In this document: positions 8,322 through 20,200 of the stretch, piece after piece
Position numbering within the stretch: the stretch's first letter is position 1
Layout: each line of letters starts with the position of its first letter
DNA from: Candidatus Brachythrix odensensis
Lineage (GTDB): Bacteria; Chloroflexota; Anaerolineae; J036; Brachytrichaceae
DNA length: 64,000 bases
NCBI GenBank assembly: GCA_016714465.1
Contig: JADKDT010000001.1
Coordinates: forward strand, 62,001-126,000
Direction: 5' to 3'
The notes under the pieces: model-generated
Database searches by the model: none
The model's input: the letters and a program-made list of their open reading frames with translations, nothing else
Told to the model about the DNA's origin: nothing
Made by a program: the position numbers and the translations under genes

Positions 8322-11300
8322 CCAACGTTCGCAAGCTCACACCTACGGACGGCTTCTACACCTACTACTGGCCCTCGGCCCAGATCAACAACTCCGACCA
8401 GATCATCGCCCGCGATTACGCCAATGGCTATCGCTACAACCGGATCTGGAACGGCCTGCCCGGCAATGAGGGCCTCTACACCCTGCTGCCCGGCGGATCG
8501 ACCCGCGACATGCTGACCTACGGCAGCATCAACGACAACAATGAGGTCGTCTACCCCTTCCTCTACAAGAACACCCTGCAGGGCGGGATGGCCACTTTTC
8601 CCAATGACCACGCGATCGGGATGACGACCGGGGCGCTCCGGCCGGTGATTGACAACAACGGCTACATCGCCGTGCGGATGGGCGACGCGGACAACGCGCC
8701 GATCGCCATGTTCGCCCCGGACCTGAGCGGGAACACCTCCATCGCCGGGAACGCGTTCAGCGCCAAGGGCCGCCGGCCCAGTATCTCGGGCCAGTCCGAA
8801 GCCGTCAGCTTCTATGCCAACTTCGCCAACCCGGCCGGTGTCGGCGGCGGGCCCGGCGGCGGCAATCCGGGCGAGGGCACCTTCATCTCGCTCGACCGGG
8901 CGAAGATCCCCGATCTCACCGGCGGGCGCGAGTTGTATCGCATCACCGGCCAGGCCTGCAATGGGCAGCTCGACCCGGGCGAGGCGCACAACGATGTCAA
9001 TGCCGACGGCGTCGTCGATCCGAACGAGGACGCCGGCTTCATCTTCCACTACGACATCGAGAAGCGGGTGGCCATCAACCGGAATGTGCTGGGCGACAAG
9101 CATCGGATGAACATCGCCTTTGTCGGGACCGACATCAAGGGGCCGGCCGTGTTCGAGAGCGACATCATCCTGCCGTATCCGGCCGCGCCCGGCGATCCGG
9201 TCACCCCGACCGTCAATACCTACCGCGTCATCGGCGTCGGCGACGTCATCACCGGCGTGAACGGCGCGGTGAAGGACGTCAGCATCGGCGAGCGGCTCAC
9301 CAAATACGGCGAGGTCGTGATCTGGATCAAGACGGATTCCGGCCAGGAGGCCATCGTCCGGGCCGCGCCGCAAATGCGCCGGCCGGTGATCCTCATCCCG
9401 GGCCTGCTGGGGACCGGGCAGAAACCCGGCGACACGTCCTGGTTCAAGACCCGCGGCCTGCCGCCCGATGCGCTCGCCCTCGATCCGATCCTGGGCGCCT
9501 ACGACGACGTGGTCCAGACCCTGACAAACTTCGGGTATCAAAAAGACCGCGATCTCTTCGTCGTCAAGTACGACTGGCGCCTGCCACCGGCTGCCCCGGA
9601 CGGCGCGGCCGACGGCTATCTCGCCGACCTGACCGCCGAAGGCATCGTCGATACGGTCTACGCCACGGGCGTCGACTATCTGGGCGACGCGCTCAAGAAG
9701 GCGGCCAACGCATGGAAGTATTTCCACCCGGGCGAGCCCGACCTCGACGCGGTGGATGTCATCGCCCATGACGCGGGCGGCCTCATCGCGCGGGCGTACA
9801 TCCAGAGCGACGCCTACGCCGGGCCGATCCCGTCTGCGCCCCTATCCGATGGTTCGCCCGGCCCGGCCAGCCTGCCGGGCATCCGCAACCTCATCTTGGC
9901 CGGCGTCCCCAATATGGGCGACACCCGGTCATGGAGCGGTGTCATCGACAACTGGCGCGACAACGCGGTGATGCGTTTCCTGCTGTCGCGGCTTGTCTAC
10001 GCCGAGTATCTGTTCGTTCAGACCAACCCGGCCAACGTCATCGCCGGTCCCGACTACGGCATCAGCGCGGGGTCCCTCAGCACGGACACCCTGATCCGCA
10101 ACCGGGACTTCATCAGCCAGTATGTGCCGACCCTGAACAGCATGCTGGCCACCTATCCGTTCGTCGGCCTCAACGAGACCGGCATTGGGCTGCAGGGTCT
10201 GGGCGTCATCACCGGGGCCTTGCAGTATCAGAACCGCCTTCTGCTGGATCTCAACGGCGGGCAGGCTGTTCCGCCGGCCTCATCGGCGGCCAACATTGTT
10301 CTGGCGTCCCTAACCGGCAAGTTGTATGTCTTCGCCGGATCGCAGTCCGACACGTCCCTGTGGACGCGCCAGCGCCAGGACCCGACTGCAACGTGTCTGG
10401 CGATGAGCAGCGACACGCTGGCCTCGGTCCAGCAGATCCGCACCTGGATCAACGACGTGGCCACCCCGGATGCGCTCGAACGGCTGCAGATCATCCTCGC
10501 CCGGATCGAGTTCATCCTGAGCGCGGTGGGTGTCGACGGCACGGCCGGCAAGGCCGCGGCCTCGGACATCCTGCCCTTCAACGACTTCGTCGGTCGCTGC
10601 GCAGGCGCGGGCGAGGCATGGTCGGCGAACCAGAAGAGCGTGCCCGCGGACCTGAGCTTTGACATGCGCTTTGCCAAACGCGGGGATGGGACCGTGCCCT
10701 ATGGCTCGGCCACCGGTCCGTTCATGAACGCGGGCGGCGCGGGCGTTAGCGCCAAGGTCGTGATCTCCGAGTTCGCCGGCATCCAGCATTTGCCGCTGAT
10801 GTACGACAAGCGCACCCAGCTCGCCATGCTCAGCGTGCTGAACGTGCCGAATCCGAACCCGGCCTTCGTGTCGACCAACAAACACAAGACCGCATCGGCC
10901 GCGTATACCCAGACCTACAAGGAAATGGGGGCCTTCCTGGTCAATGAGGAGGGCGTCTTCGACCAGGATTTGAATCCGCAGCAGACCGGCGCTGTTCAGC
11001 AGGCGCTCCAGTATGCGCGCGGGATCTTCCAGAGCGCGATCGAAGCCCAGGGCTGGTGGTCGTCGGTGATCTTCGATCCGGTCGATGGCTATGTCACCGA
11101 CGAGCTCGGCCGGCAGGTCGGACAGAGCGATGCCGAAGGGCCCAAGAATGCCATTCCGGGCAGCGCGTGGATCGGCGACGGGGCCGGGACCGGGGTGGCC
11201 TTCATCACCGGCCACCGCCCGCAGACGCTGACCATCCACCTGACCGGGCGCGGCCAACCCTACACGGTCGACGCCGCGCTGCTCGGGCCGGGTGGGTATA

Positions 11301-12505
11301 CCCGAACCGTTAGCACCGGCGCGCTTGGGCTCGGCGAGACGAAGGTCCTCACCCTCGCAATCCCGCCCGAGATCGGCGCGCAGGATTACGCGTGGCCCAC
11401 GATGACCTATCTGACCCCGACCGAGGCAATGACGGTCCCGCTCTACGACAATCTCGACGTCACCCTGGTCGTCACCGACGACAGCGGGGCGGTCGAGACC
11501 CGCCTGTTCTTTGACCTGGATGGCTCGGGCGTCATCACCGGCGACACCGAGAGCCTGGTCGCCGCCCACGGGCTGAGCGATACCTTCAGCGCGGTGTTCC
11601 AGACCGTCGACGGCCCGCTCGGCCCGCGCGCGCTGGTCGCCATCGCCCGCGATCCGTTTGGCAACATCAACGTCTACAGCCGGACCGTCGTCATCGGCGA
11701 TCCGCAGCACCCGCGCCCAACCGCCACGCCGAGCCAGACGCCGGCGCCAACGCTCACGCCCCTGCCAACCCACACGCCTACCCCCACGCCGAGCAGCACC
11801 CCCACCCGGACCCCGACCTCGACCCGGACCCCCACGCCCACCCGCACGCCGACCCAGACGCCGACGGCGACGGGCACGCCCGTGCCGGGCTGCGTCGGCG
11901 ACTACGTGTTGGACGGTTACATTCATATCGACGACGTGCAGGTGATCGCCTATCACTGGGGTTCGGAGACTGGCGAACCGTTGTATGGCCCGGCCTACGA
12001 CCTGAACACAAACGGGCGGGTGGACATCCAGGACGTGGGGACGGTCTCGGCCCGCTGGAACACCGACTGCAACCAGTGGGCGCTCCCGCGCGCGCCCCAG
12101 ACATCGGGGCTGGACGCGCTATCGCTCGCGGTCGAGGACGCCGCGGGCGGTCTGGTCACGGCCACGATCTGGGCCAACGGCGTGGTCAACCTGGGCGCCT
12201 TCCAGCTTGGGCTGACCTATCCGGCCGGGCTGAGCGTGGCCTCGATCGATCTTGGCCCGTTTGTGACGGCGAGCGGGCGATCCTTCCAGGCGCTGTCGCA
12301 GGACAATCAGGCCGGCGCGCTCGCGGTTGCGGCCTTCAGCCTGGGCGCGGCGCCGGCCGGGCCGTCGGGGAGCGGGCCGATCGCGCGGGTGGTCTTCGCC
12401 GGGTCCGGCGCGCCGGCCCTGACCGAGGGCGCGCTGAGCGACATCACCGGCCAGGCGATCGTCGGCCCCGCCCTGCGTGTGTATCTGCCGATGGTTGGGC
12501 GGTGA
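8192..12505 (+). CDS. Secreted multidomain protein, copy A, C-terminal part: LCAT-like hydrolase + dockerin + cohesin-like
   Basis: Continues 5688-8321 after a one-base deletion. Domains in order:
- a SINDKGNVSFVGR-type repeat region
- an EF-hand/dockerin-like Ca loop (DVNADGVVDPNED, near nt 9000)
- an alpha/beta-hydrolase of lecithin:cholesterol-acyltransferase type, with oxyanion motif IPGLLGTG near 9400 and nucleophile elbow near 9767 reading AHDAGG rather than the usual AHSxGG
- a P/T linker (11700-11880)
- a dockerin (11890-12075), second loop DLNTNGRVDIQD
- a cohesin-like domain ending YLPMVGR
The Asp is present in both copies. The protein may therefore use an Asp nucleophile, as epoxide hydrolases do, or be inactive (inference). 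The stop overlaps the foot of a 24-bp hairpin. Confidence 0.85.
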   Translation: MVARTGDNGVLELYDGVSINDKGNVSFVGRLADTDAIYVGSNVTNVRKLTPTDGFYTYYWPSAQINNSDQIIARDYANGYRYNRIWNGLPGNEGLYTLLPGGSTRDMLTYGSINDNNEVVYPFLYKNTLQGGMATFPNDHAIGMTTGALRPVIDNNGYIAVRMGDADNAPIAMFAPDLSGNTSIAGNAFSAKGRRPSISGQSEAVSFYANFANPAGVGGGPGGGNPGEGTFISLDRAKIPDLTGGRELYRITGQACNGQLDPGEAHNDVNADGVVDPNEDAGFIFHYDIEKRVAINRNVLGDKHRMNIAFVGTDIKGPAVFESDIILPYPAAPGDPVTPTVNTYRVIGVGDVITGVNGAVKDVSIGERLTKYGEVVIWIKTDSGQEAIVRAAPQMRRPVILIPGLLGTGQKPGDTSWFKTRGLPPDALALDPILGAYDDVVQTLTNFGYQKDRDLFVVKYDWRLPPAAPDGAADGYLADLTAEGIVDTVYATGVDYLGDALKKAANAWKYFHPGEPDLDAVDVIAHDAGGLIARAYIQSDAYAGPIPSAPLSDGSPGPASLPGIRNLILAGVPNMGDTRSWSGVIDNWRDNAVMRFLLSRLVYAEYLFVQTNPANVIAGPDYGISAGSLSTDTLIRNRDFISQYVPTLNSMLATYPFVGLNETGIGLQGLGVITGALQYQNRLLLDLNGGQAVPPASSAANIVLASLTGKLYVFAGSQSDTSLWTRQRQDPTATCLAMSSDTLASVQQIRTWINDVATPDALERLQIILARIEFILSAVGVDGTAGKAAASDILPFNDFVGRCAGAGEAWSANQKSVPADLSFDMRFAKRGDGTVPYGSATGPFMNAGGAGVSAKVVISEFAGIQHLPLMYDKRTQLAMLSVLNVPNPNPAFVSTNKHKTASAAYTQTYKEMGAFLVNEEGVFDQDLNPQQTGAVQQALQYARGIFQSAIEAQGWWSSVIFDPVDGYVTDELGRQVGQSDAEGPKNAIPGSAWIGDGAGTGVAFITGHRPQTLTIHLTGRGQPYTVDAALLGPGGYTRTVSTGALGLGETKVLTLAIPPEIGAQDYAWPTMTYLTPTEAMTVPLYDNLDVTLVVTDDSGAVETRLFFDLDGSGVITGDTESLVAAHGLSDTFSAVFQTVDGPLGPRALVAIARDPFGNINVYSRTVVIGDPQHPRPTATPSQTPAPTLTPLPTHTPTPTPSSTPTRTPTSTRTPTPTRTPTQTPTATGTPVPGCVGDYVLDGYIHIDDVQVIAYHWGSETGEPLYGPAYDLNTNGRVDIQDVGTVSARWNTDCNQWALPRAPQTSGLDALSLAVEDAAGGLVTATIWANGVVNLGAFQLGLTYPAGLSVASIDLGPFVTASGRSFQALSQDNQAGALAVAAFSLGAAPAGPSGSGPIARVVFAGSGAPALTEGALSDITGQAIVGPALRVYLPMVGR

Positions 12506-12554
12506 TTCTGAAACGGTGGTCCCCGGCGGAGCCGGGGACCACCGTTTCAGAATC
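12504..12554. terminator. Perfect 24-bp stem-loop between convergent genes
   Basis: Arms 12504-12527 and 12531-12554, loop GGA, no mismatch. It begins inside the stop codon of the plus-strand gene and ends 6 nt from the stop of the minus-strand GH15-like gene. It could serve both as a bidirectional terminator. There is no T-tract on either side. Confidence 0.75.
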
Positions 12555-12560
12555 CGGGTC

Positions 12561-13654
12561 TCAAAGGGTGTTCAACGCCTTCCACAGAATCAAATACTGC
12601 GCGTGCGACCACAGCAGCGGGGTGGCGACCGGCCCCCAGCGGGCCTGCCACTCGGGCAATTTCTCGGGCGCGATGAGGTTGACATGGACCTGCTCGGCCA
12701 GGTCGAGGTTCGGGTCGGCCTGGCGCTCGATCCAGGCCAGACAGGCGGCCGCCTGATCGGGCTGGCCCGCCGCAGCGTAGTGCCAGCCCAGCCAGGCCGT
12801 GAGCAGAATCCACTCGCCCCCGCCGTAATACGTGTCGGTGGCGTAGCGATGCACGCCCCCGCCCTTGAGATCGCGCTCGATCTTGGCCACCGTCGCCCGA
12901 GCGATCGGGTCGTCGACCCGCAGCAGGCCATACGGCATCGTCGCCCCCAGCAGGGCCGCGTCGACGCCCGAGTCGAGGCCGGCGAACTTGCGCAGCCGCC
13001 GTCCTGGACGCCTTCGGTGAGCACGAAAGCCCGGATGTCGGCGGCGACCCGGGCGGCCACGGTCGACCCGGTCGCGGCGGCATACGTGTTCAGCCCGCCA
13101 AACAGGGCGGCCAGGGTCGTAACGTGGATCTTGTCCCCGTGCTCCTCCCAAGCGTCGAAGTTTGGCAGCCGCCACAGCGCGCCGAGATAGTCGGCGACGA
13201 GGTCCCAGGCCGGCCGCCAGCGCGCGGCTGCGGCCGTGTCCCCCGCCCGCGTGGCGTGATCGATCGACGCCCACAGCCAGGTGCCAAAACCGTCGAGCTG
13301 GAAGTTCGGCCAGTCATCGCCCTGATCCTCGCCCTCCAGGCTGTAGCGCGCGTTGAGGATCCGTTTGGGGTCGAGGGGCTGGCCGGCCCGGGCCCGGGCG
13401 ATGCAGTCGCGGGCGGCGCCGGCGTGGCGGAGCACAACGTTGGCTGCCCAGTCGTGAAAGCGGCTCGCGCTGTCCGCTTCGCCCATCACGCTCATGGCGT
13501 GGGCGATGAAGGAGCCATCCCGGAACCAGCAGGCCTGGTATTGCCCAAAGCTGGGCGAGGCGACATACGCCCCGCTGGCGGCCTGGTTGGCCCGGATGAC
13601 GGCGATGGAGTGGGCGACGAGGGGATGAGGCGTGGTCATGCCGGCTATTGTCAT
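12561..13654 (-). CDS. GH15-like glucoamylase/glycoside hydrolase (one frameshift)
   Basis: The N-terminal part (MTTPHPLVAHSIAVIRANQA, SPSFGQYQACWFRDGSF) carries the WxRDGSF signature of GH15 (glucoamylase/glucodextranase family, alpha/alpha-6 barrel). The middle part has NFQLDGFGTWLWA, and the C-terminal part has YYGGGEWILLTAWLGWHY. The two parts lie in different frames. The switch is near 13000, where the minus strand reads GVQDGG then LRKFAGLDSG with one base missing. The corrected protein runs to the stop at 12561. The start could be 13654 or 13639 (MTTPH); no signal peptide is seen, so it is probably cytoplasmic. Likely role: release of glucose from alpha-glucans. It is unrelated to its neighbours and sits between the two cassette copies. 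Confidence 0.8.
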
Positions 13655-13680
13655 CCGGACGGTAACTGCTCAGGCCAGGT

Positions 13681-13797
13681 TTCAATCTGCGCTAATCTGC
13701 GTCAATCTGCGGATCGATCCAGGTCCAGGCCCGCTCGGCCCGTCACGGGCGCGGCAGGTTTTGTCCGCAGATTAACGCAGATTCGCGCAGATTGGGG
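13681..13797. repeat. Inverted array of AATCTGCG units
   Basis: Three direct AATCTGCG units (13683-13713) face three reverse-complement CGCAGATT units (13764-13797), giving an imperfect large stem. Single copies of the same unit occur at 41885-41910 and 50610-50637. No coding potential is seen. It looks like a dispersed palindromic element in the gap between the GH15-like gene and copy B. Confidence 0.7.
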
Positions 13798-14294
13798 AGC
13801 TGTTTCTGGACGTCAGCGCGGTGCGCGGCGACTTGGCGCATCCGGAAGTGAGGCCTCCGGCCGATGGCCTCGCCGCCGAGCTGGGCGTCGAAGGGTTGCG
13901 CGGGACGCCCGGTTTGGGGTTGGGCGCCGCAATCCGCCCTTGCCCAGCACCCCGGCAGGGGTGCTCGCGGGTAGCCGGGGGTTGAGCGAAGCGATACCCC
14001 GGAAACGTAGCGCATGCGCGAGTTGCGGCGTATGGCGTATTGGGTTCGCCCACGATCCTGCCCCTCGCGTATTTCCGCAATTTGCCTACAATCAGTCGGA
14101 TCAACGTCGGCGAAAGTCGGCATCCCCGCTCGTCGCCTACAACATGCTGCGCGGGTCAACCTGAGAGACGAGCGCCAGACCCTGAGAGGTCCGGCGCCCG
14201 AAACGCCCTATAAACCGGCCATCGGCCGACACACACACATCGGAGGGCAGCTGTCCCTCCGATTCAGCTTGCCCGTGAGCGAAAACGACCCGCC
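13798..14294. other. Non-coding leader region upstream of copy B gene 1
   Basis: About 500 nt without a convincing gene; the open frames on the minus strand are Arg/Pro-rich shadows. It contains a short hairpin (arms 13946-13953 and 13958-13965, loop GGCA) and an element reading AGCGAAGCGATACCCCGG near 13985, which resembles interspersed repeats. The promoter and leader of the giant gene at 14295 must lie here. I could not pick a convincing -10/-35 pair. Confidence 0.4.
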
Positions 14295-17200
14295 ATGCGA
14301 AAACTGATCCGAGCCCTCCTTGCCACCTCCTGTGGACTTTTCGCCTGCCTTGCGCTGGCCGGAGCCGCCCGGGCCGATACCTATCCGGTCAACGACCCCT
14401 CCGACCTGCCCGACGCGGCGACCGGCAACGGAGTATGCGCCACCGCGGCCGGCACCTGCACCCTGCGGGCCGCCATCCAGGAGGCCAACGCCCACGCCGG
14501 CCCGGACACGGTCACAATCCCGGCGGGGACCTATCTCCTCACCCGAACCGGCCAGTTTGAGGCCAACGCCGCCACCGGCGACCTCGACCTGCGCGAAACC
14601 ATCACCATCGCCGGGGCCGGGCGCGACCTCACCTTCGTCGATGGCAATCTCACCGACCGGGTCTTTGACGTTTTCGCCTCGCCCAGCAACACGCCAATGA
14701 CGGCCACCCTGACCGGCTTGACGATGCGCCGGGGCGGGAGCGTCGGCACCGGCTGCGGGATGGATGTCAATGGCTCGCAGACCCGGGTGTTCCTCTCCCA
14801 GGTGGACATTCGGAATGGCGCCTGTCTGAGCAGCTTTGGCTATGGCGGGATCTACTTCAACAACGCCTTTCGGCTTTCGCTCGACGACGTCATCCTTGAC
14901 AACAACGCCGGCTATTACGGCGGCGGCGTCTATCAGAACAACGGCTCGGTCTTCATCAGCGGCACGCTGATCAGCAACAACACGAGCCAGAACGGCGGCG
15001 GTGGCGGCAACTTCCAGTACGGCTTTGTCAGCATCAATCGCAGCGCCATTGTCAATAATCGATCGTCCAACGTGGGGGGCGGGGTCTATCTCTATTACGC
15101 CACCGGCGGCGGCATCACCGGCACTACCATCGCCGGAAACAGCTCCTCGTCCAGCGGCGGCGGCCTCTATTTCTACTACGCCAACCCCGTGGGGTTCAGC
15201 TGGAACACGATTGCGCGCAACACCAGCGCCGGCTCCGGCGGCGGCGTGTACAACTCCTACGGCACGCTGACCATGCGCGGCACGCTGATCGGCGCCAATA
15301 CGGCCGCCGCGAGCGGCCCGGACGCGTTCTGCTATGGCAGCCTCGTCTCCACCGGCAACTCGCTCATCGGAAACGTTACCCAATGCGCCGGCAGCTACTA
15401 CTACTCGGCCGGGACAGGCGATATCGTCAACGTCAACCCCGGCGTCGGCGCAGTGCTGTCCCAGTCGGGGACGCGGGTCGTGCCGCTCGTCTACGCCAGC
15501 CGGGCCATTGACGCCGGCGGCGCGGGCTGCCCGGCGCTCGACCAACGCAACCAGCCTCGTCCAGCCGATGGCAATGCGGACGGATCGGCGATCTGCGACA
15601 TCGGGGCTTATGAGCGCCAGGGTCCGGACGAGTTGAGCCTGGCCGGCAACGTCTACGCCGACACCGACCTGAGTGGCGCCTGGAACCCGGGGGTCGAGCC
15701 GGGCGTGCCGGGCATCACCATCACCCTGTCCGATCTGGGCGGCGGCCAGATCGTCACATCGACGACATCGTCGGATGGCAGTTTTGCGTTTGGCGCGCTC
15801 ACGACCGGAACCTTTGTCATGCGCGAGTATCAGCCCGCCGCCTACGACGACGGCGTCGACGGGCTGGGCACGGCCGGCGGCGTCCTCGGCGATGACGTCA
15901 TGACCGTCAGTCTGGTCTCCGCGACACCGGCCCTGTCGTACACCTTTGGCGAATATCCGTTCGCGGTGGTGTCGGGCACGGTGTATGGGGATTACAACGG
16001 AAATGGCGCCTTCGACCCATCGACCGAAAGTGGGATCTACAACGTCACGATTGAGCTGGCCGGGACGACGGCCCGCGGGCAGCCGCTCTCGCTGGCGGTG
16101 AATACCGACAGCAACGGCCGGTTTACCTTTTTTCCCGTGCCGCCCGGCATCTACACGATGACCGAGACCCAGCCCGGGAGCTATTTTGACGGCGAGGAAG
16201 GTCTCGGCACGGCCGGCGGCCTGGTCACGGGCCCCGCCCCGGCATTTGACGTCATCGCCAACATCCCGGTCACGTATGGCATGCCGGTCACGGGCTATCT
16301 CTTTGGCGAGTTGAACCCCCGCACGATCTCGGCCCTGGTCTACGCCGACTTGAACGGTAGTGGCGCCTACGAGTACATCGAAGAAGGCATCAGCGGCGAG
16401 GCCGTCCAATTGACCGGGGTGTCGTATCGCGGCGTGGTCTATTCAGTGACCATTTTGACCGACTTCTACGGTGGGGCGGGCTTCTCAGGCCTTGCGCCGG
16501 GCATTTACACCCTGACCGAGACCCAGCCCGAAGCATGGGCCGACGGCCTTGACGTGGCCACCGGATCGGGCATGGCCGGCAACGACATTGTGACCGGGAT
16601 TACGGTCACCGGCACGACGCAAACCGGCGGGGCCACTTTTGGTGAACTCGTCCCCGGGATTTCAGGGCTGGTCTATGTCGACGCCAATGCAAACGGCGTA
16701 TACGGCAGCGAGACCGGGATTGTCGGCGTGACGGTGTGGATGAGCGGTCTCACCGATGCGGGTGCGGGCGTGTGGATGACGACGACGAGCGATGCCCAGG
16801 GCCGATTCTTCTTCAGCCCGCCCCCGACCGGCACGTACGCCCTGAGCGAGCAACAGCCTCCTCAATATCTGGATGGCTTCGAGCAGGTTGGCCCTGGCGG
16901 CGGCATCACCGGCGCGATTGGCGTCGACACGATCGCCAGCATCATCTACACCCCCACGACGCCGGATGGCCGGCCTGTTGCGGCGGCGGGCAACACCTTT
17001 GCCGAAGTTGTGCCATCCAGCATCGAGGGCTTCACCTTTGTCGACAGCGACAACAACCAGAATCTTTCGTACTACGGCTCCTGCCCGGCCAGTTGCGATG
17101 CGCCGATTTACGGGGTCACGATCGTTATCACCGGCGTCAACGATGCCGGTCAATCGGTGTGGATGACGACGACGACCACCACCGGCACGATTCAGTATTC

Positions 17201-20200
17201 CTCGTATATCGGCGCGCGCTATGTGTTCACCCCGCTGCGTCCCGGCGTCTATTCGGTCATTGAGCAACAGCCCGCGGGTTTCAACAACGGCCCGATGGAG
17301 GCCGGTTACCCCTATCCTCAGGTCGGCGTCAATCGCTTTGATGTCATCACCCTGACCCCCGGGCTGCAGGGCGGGCTCTACAACTTCGGCGAGTATCCGC
17401 CCGCACTGGGGGGCTACGTCTACCGCGACACCAACAACGATGGCATCTTCCAGCGCTACGCTTCCTACCCCAATAACGAAAGCGGCCTCAGCAGCGTCGG
17501 CATCACCCTCACCTTTCAGACCATCACGGGAGCGGTTGGCATCCGCACAACCCAGTCGGACAGCTACGGCCGGTATGCCTTCACCGGGCTGGTGACGGGT
17601 GTCTATACCATCTCCGAACTGCAGCCGAGCTCGTATGCGGACGGCCGGGAAGGGATTCCTGAGCTGCCCGCGACGGTCAGCAACGACATGTACGCCGGAA
17701 TCGCCTACACCCCCGGCATTCCTGGCGGCGGCTTCAATTTCGGCGAGCTGTTCGCCTCCTCGATCAACGTCATCGTCTATTTCGACCGCAACGCCAACGG
17801 CGCCAACGATGAGATCGACTTCAACCTCTATAACATCACCGTCACTCTGACGGGCACAACGGATGTGGGCAACACAGTCGGCCCCGTCGTCCTGAACAGC
17901 GGGCTGTACGGTTATGGCGTTGTCTTCAACAATCTTGGCCCAGGCACCTATTCGCTGATCGAAACCCAGCCGACCGGCGGCTATACCGACGGCCCCTCGA
18001 TCATCGGTAACTATTTCGGCGGGATCCCGGGCGTCAACCGGATCGATGCCATCACCATCATCACCCCGGGCACCTCGGCCTGGGGCTATGGCTTCACCGA
18101 ACTCAAGACGGGCATCTCGGGCTTCCTGTATCAGGACGCGAACAACAATCGCTTCCACGACACCAGCGAAACCAGCTACCCGAGCTTCCCGCCCCATACG
18201 GCCGCCCTCAGCAGCACCGATGGCGGAAGCCTCTTCACCACGACCCTTGTCAGCTATGACGGTTTCTACGTATTTAGCGGCATCCCGGCCGGCACGTATC
18301 AGATGACGGCCACCCAGGCCTCTGCGCTGCTGGACAGCTTTGAACAACCTGGGACCATCAACGGCGTCGCGAGCGGGTTCAGCGGCACCCTGTTCACCGA
18401 CATCATCAGCGGGATCGTCTATCCAGCCGGCGGGATTGGCGTCAACTACAACTTCGCCGATCTGCCCGTGTCGCACATCCGCGGCACGGTGTATCAGGAC
18501 CTGAACGCGAACGGCCTCTTCGACAACAACAACTATCCGTACGAGACCGGGATGCGCTACGTGTCCGTGACGCTGACCGGCCTGGATGATGTCGGCGCGT
18601 CGGTGGCCCTCACCCGCATCACCGATGTCAGCGGCGGCTACGATTTCGAGATCCTCCGGCCCGGCTTGTACACGGTCACCGAGATCCAGCCCGTCGGCTT
18701 TGCGGATGGATCCGAACAAAACGGCTACCCCGCTCCCGCGCGCCTGGCCAACGACAGCTTCCAGGGCATCACCATCACCACGGCCGGGTCGAACCTCACC
18801 GGCTTCCTCTTCGGCGAGCTGCTCAACGGCCTGTATGGCTATGTCTTTCGCGACGGGAACAACGACGGGGCCAACTTCAGCTATCTGGACAACGGCATCT
18901 CGAACGTCCCCATCGTTTTGAGCGGGACGACGATCTTTGGCCAGCCTGTCTTCAGCGCCACGACGACTGACTACAGCGGCCGCTTTGTCTTCAACCGCCT
19001 GGTTACCGGCACGTATGTCCTCAGCGAGACACAGCCGGCCACTTATCTGGACGGCATTGACACCGCCGGCAGCCTCGGCGGCGTCGTATCGACGATCGGG
19101 AACAACGTCGACCTGATCTCCAGCATTCCCATCACCGAGGCCAGCTATGGCAAGGACTACCTGTTCGGCGAGCTGCAGCCAGCCGTGGTCAATGGCTATG
19201 TCTTCCTGGATCTGAACGGGGACGGGATCAAGGCCATCAGCGAGCCCGGCGTGCTCAGCGCCACCCTGACCCTGTCCGGCACCAACGACCGCGGGCAGCA
19301 GGTGATCGCGGTGACCTACACCAATGCCTCGGGCCTTTTCACATTTGGCAACGTCCGGCCGGGGACCTACACCCTGAGCGAGACCCAGCCGTCCGGATAC
19401 CTGGATGGCCTGGACCGCAACCCGAGCAACGTGCTGGGGGTCATCAACGATGTCTTTGAAGGCATCCTCGTCTCGCCGGGCTACACCTACGGACAGTATC
19501 AGTTTGGCGAGTCGGGCAGCTTCCTGAGCGGCTTTGTGTATGGGGACAAGAACAATGACGGCATCCGGGGCAGCGGCGAACTTGGGATTGGCAGTGTGAC
19601 CATCTATCTCACCGGCACGCGCAGCGACAATGGCGCGACCGTTGGGCGGGTGGCCCAGACCGACTCGGCCGGGGTATGGCAGTTTGTCAACGTGCTCAAT
19701 GGCGTCTACACCCTCACCGAGATCCAGCCGGCCGGCTGGTTTGACGGCCGCGAGACGCTCGGGCTCGGAGCGGGCGGGGTGATCACCGGCAATGACCGCT
19801 TCTTCTCGGTCACCATGACCGGGCCGGGCGGGACCAACTACAACTTCGGCGAGATCGGGCCGTCGATCGTCGCCGGCAACGTTCACTTCGACAAGAACGA
19901 CAACGGCACCCGCGATCCGGACGATCCCGGCATCGGCGGGGTGATCCTGAATCTGCGCGGCAGCGACTACGTGAGCGCCCCGATCTGGATGACGACCACG
20001 ACGACGGCCATCAACGGGGCCTACGCGTTCACCAATGTCCGCTCGGGCGTCTACACCATCACCGAGGTCCAGCCGGCCGGTTACCTCGACGGCAAGGACA
20101 AGGTTGGCTGCTGCGGCGGCGGCGCGCTTGGCAATGACGCAATCTACAGCGTCGCGCTCAAGGGCGAGGACTATGTCGCCTTCTACGACTTTGGCGAGCG

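Larger units (their letters stand above)
1..12505 (+). repeat. Tandem paralogous cassette, copy A (left end cut by window)
   Basis: Two-gene block colinear with 20955-33431. It holds the last 12 SdrD_B-like modules, the anchor-L-like and cohesin-like domains of gene 1, and all of gene 2. Module order, linkers and C-termini match copy B one for one. Nucleotide similarity is patchy: near-identical islands (around 4180-4260 and 8930-9090) sit between clearly diverged stretches (the propeller part, 5700-8000). That pattern suggests an old duplication with local gene conversion or uneven constraint. The duplication is seen in the sequence; its mechanism is inferred. Confidence 0.9.

Noticed and set aside
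8009..11956. Minus-strand frames of 586 and 548 codons under gene 2 of copy A
   Set aside because: Antisense shadows. Copy B shows the same kind of opposite frame, as expected when the sense strand is coding.
13743..14159. 138-codon minus-strand frame before copy B
   Set aside because: Arg/Pro/Cys-rich, overlaps repeats and hairpins, no motif; treated as non-coding.
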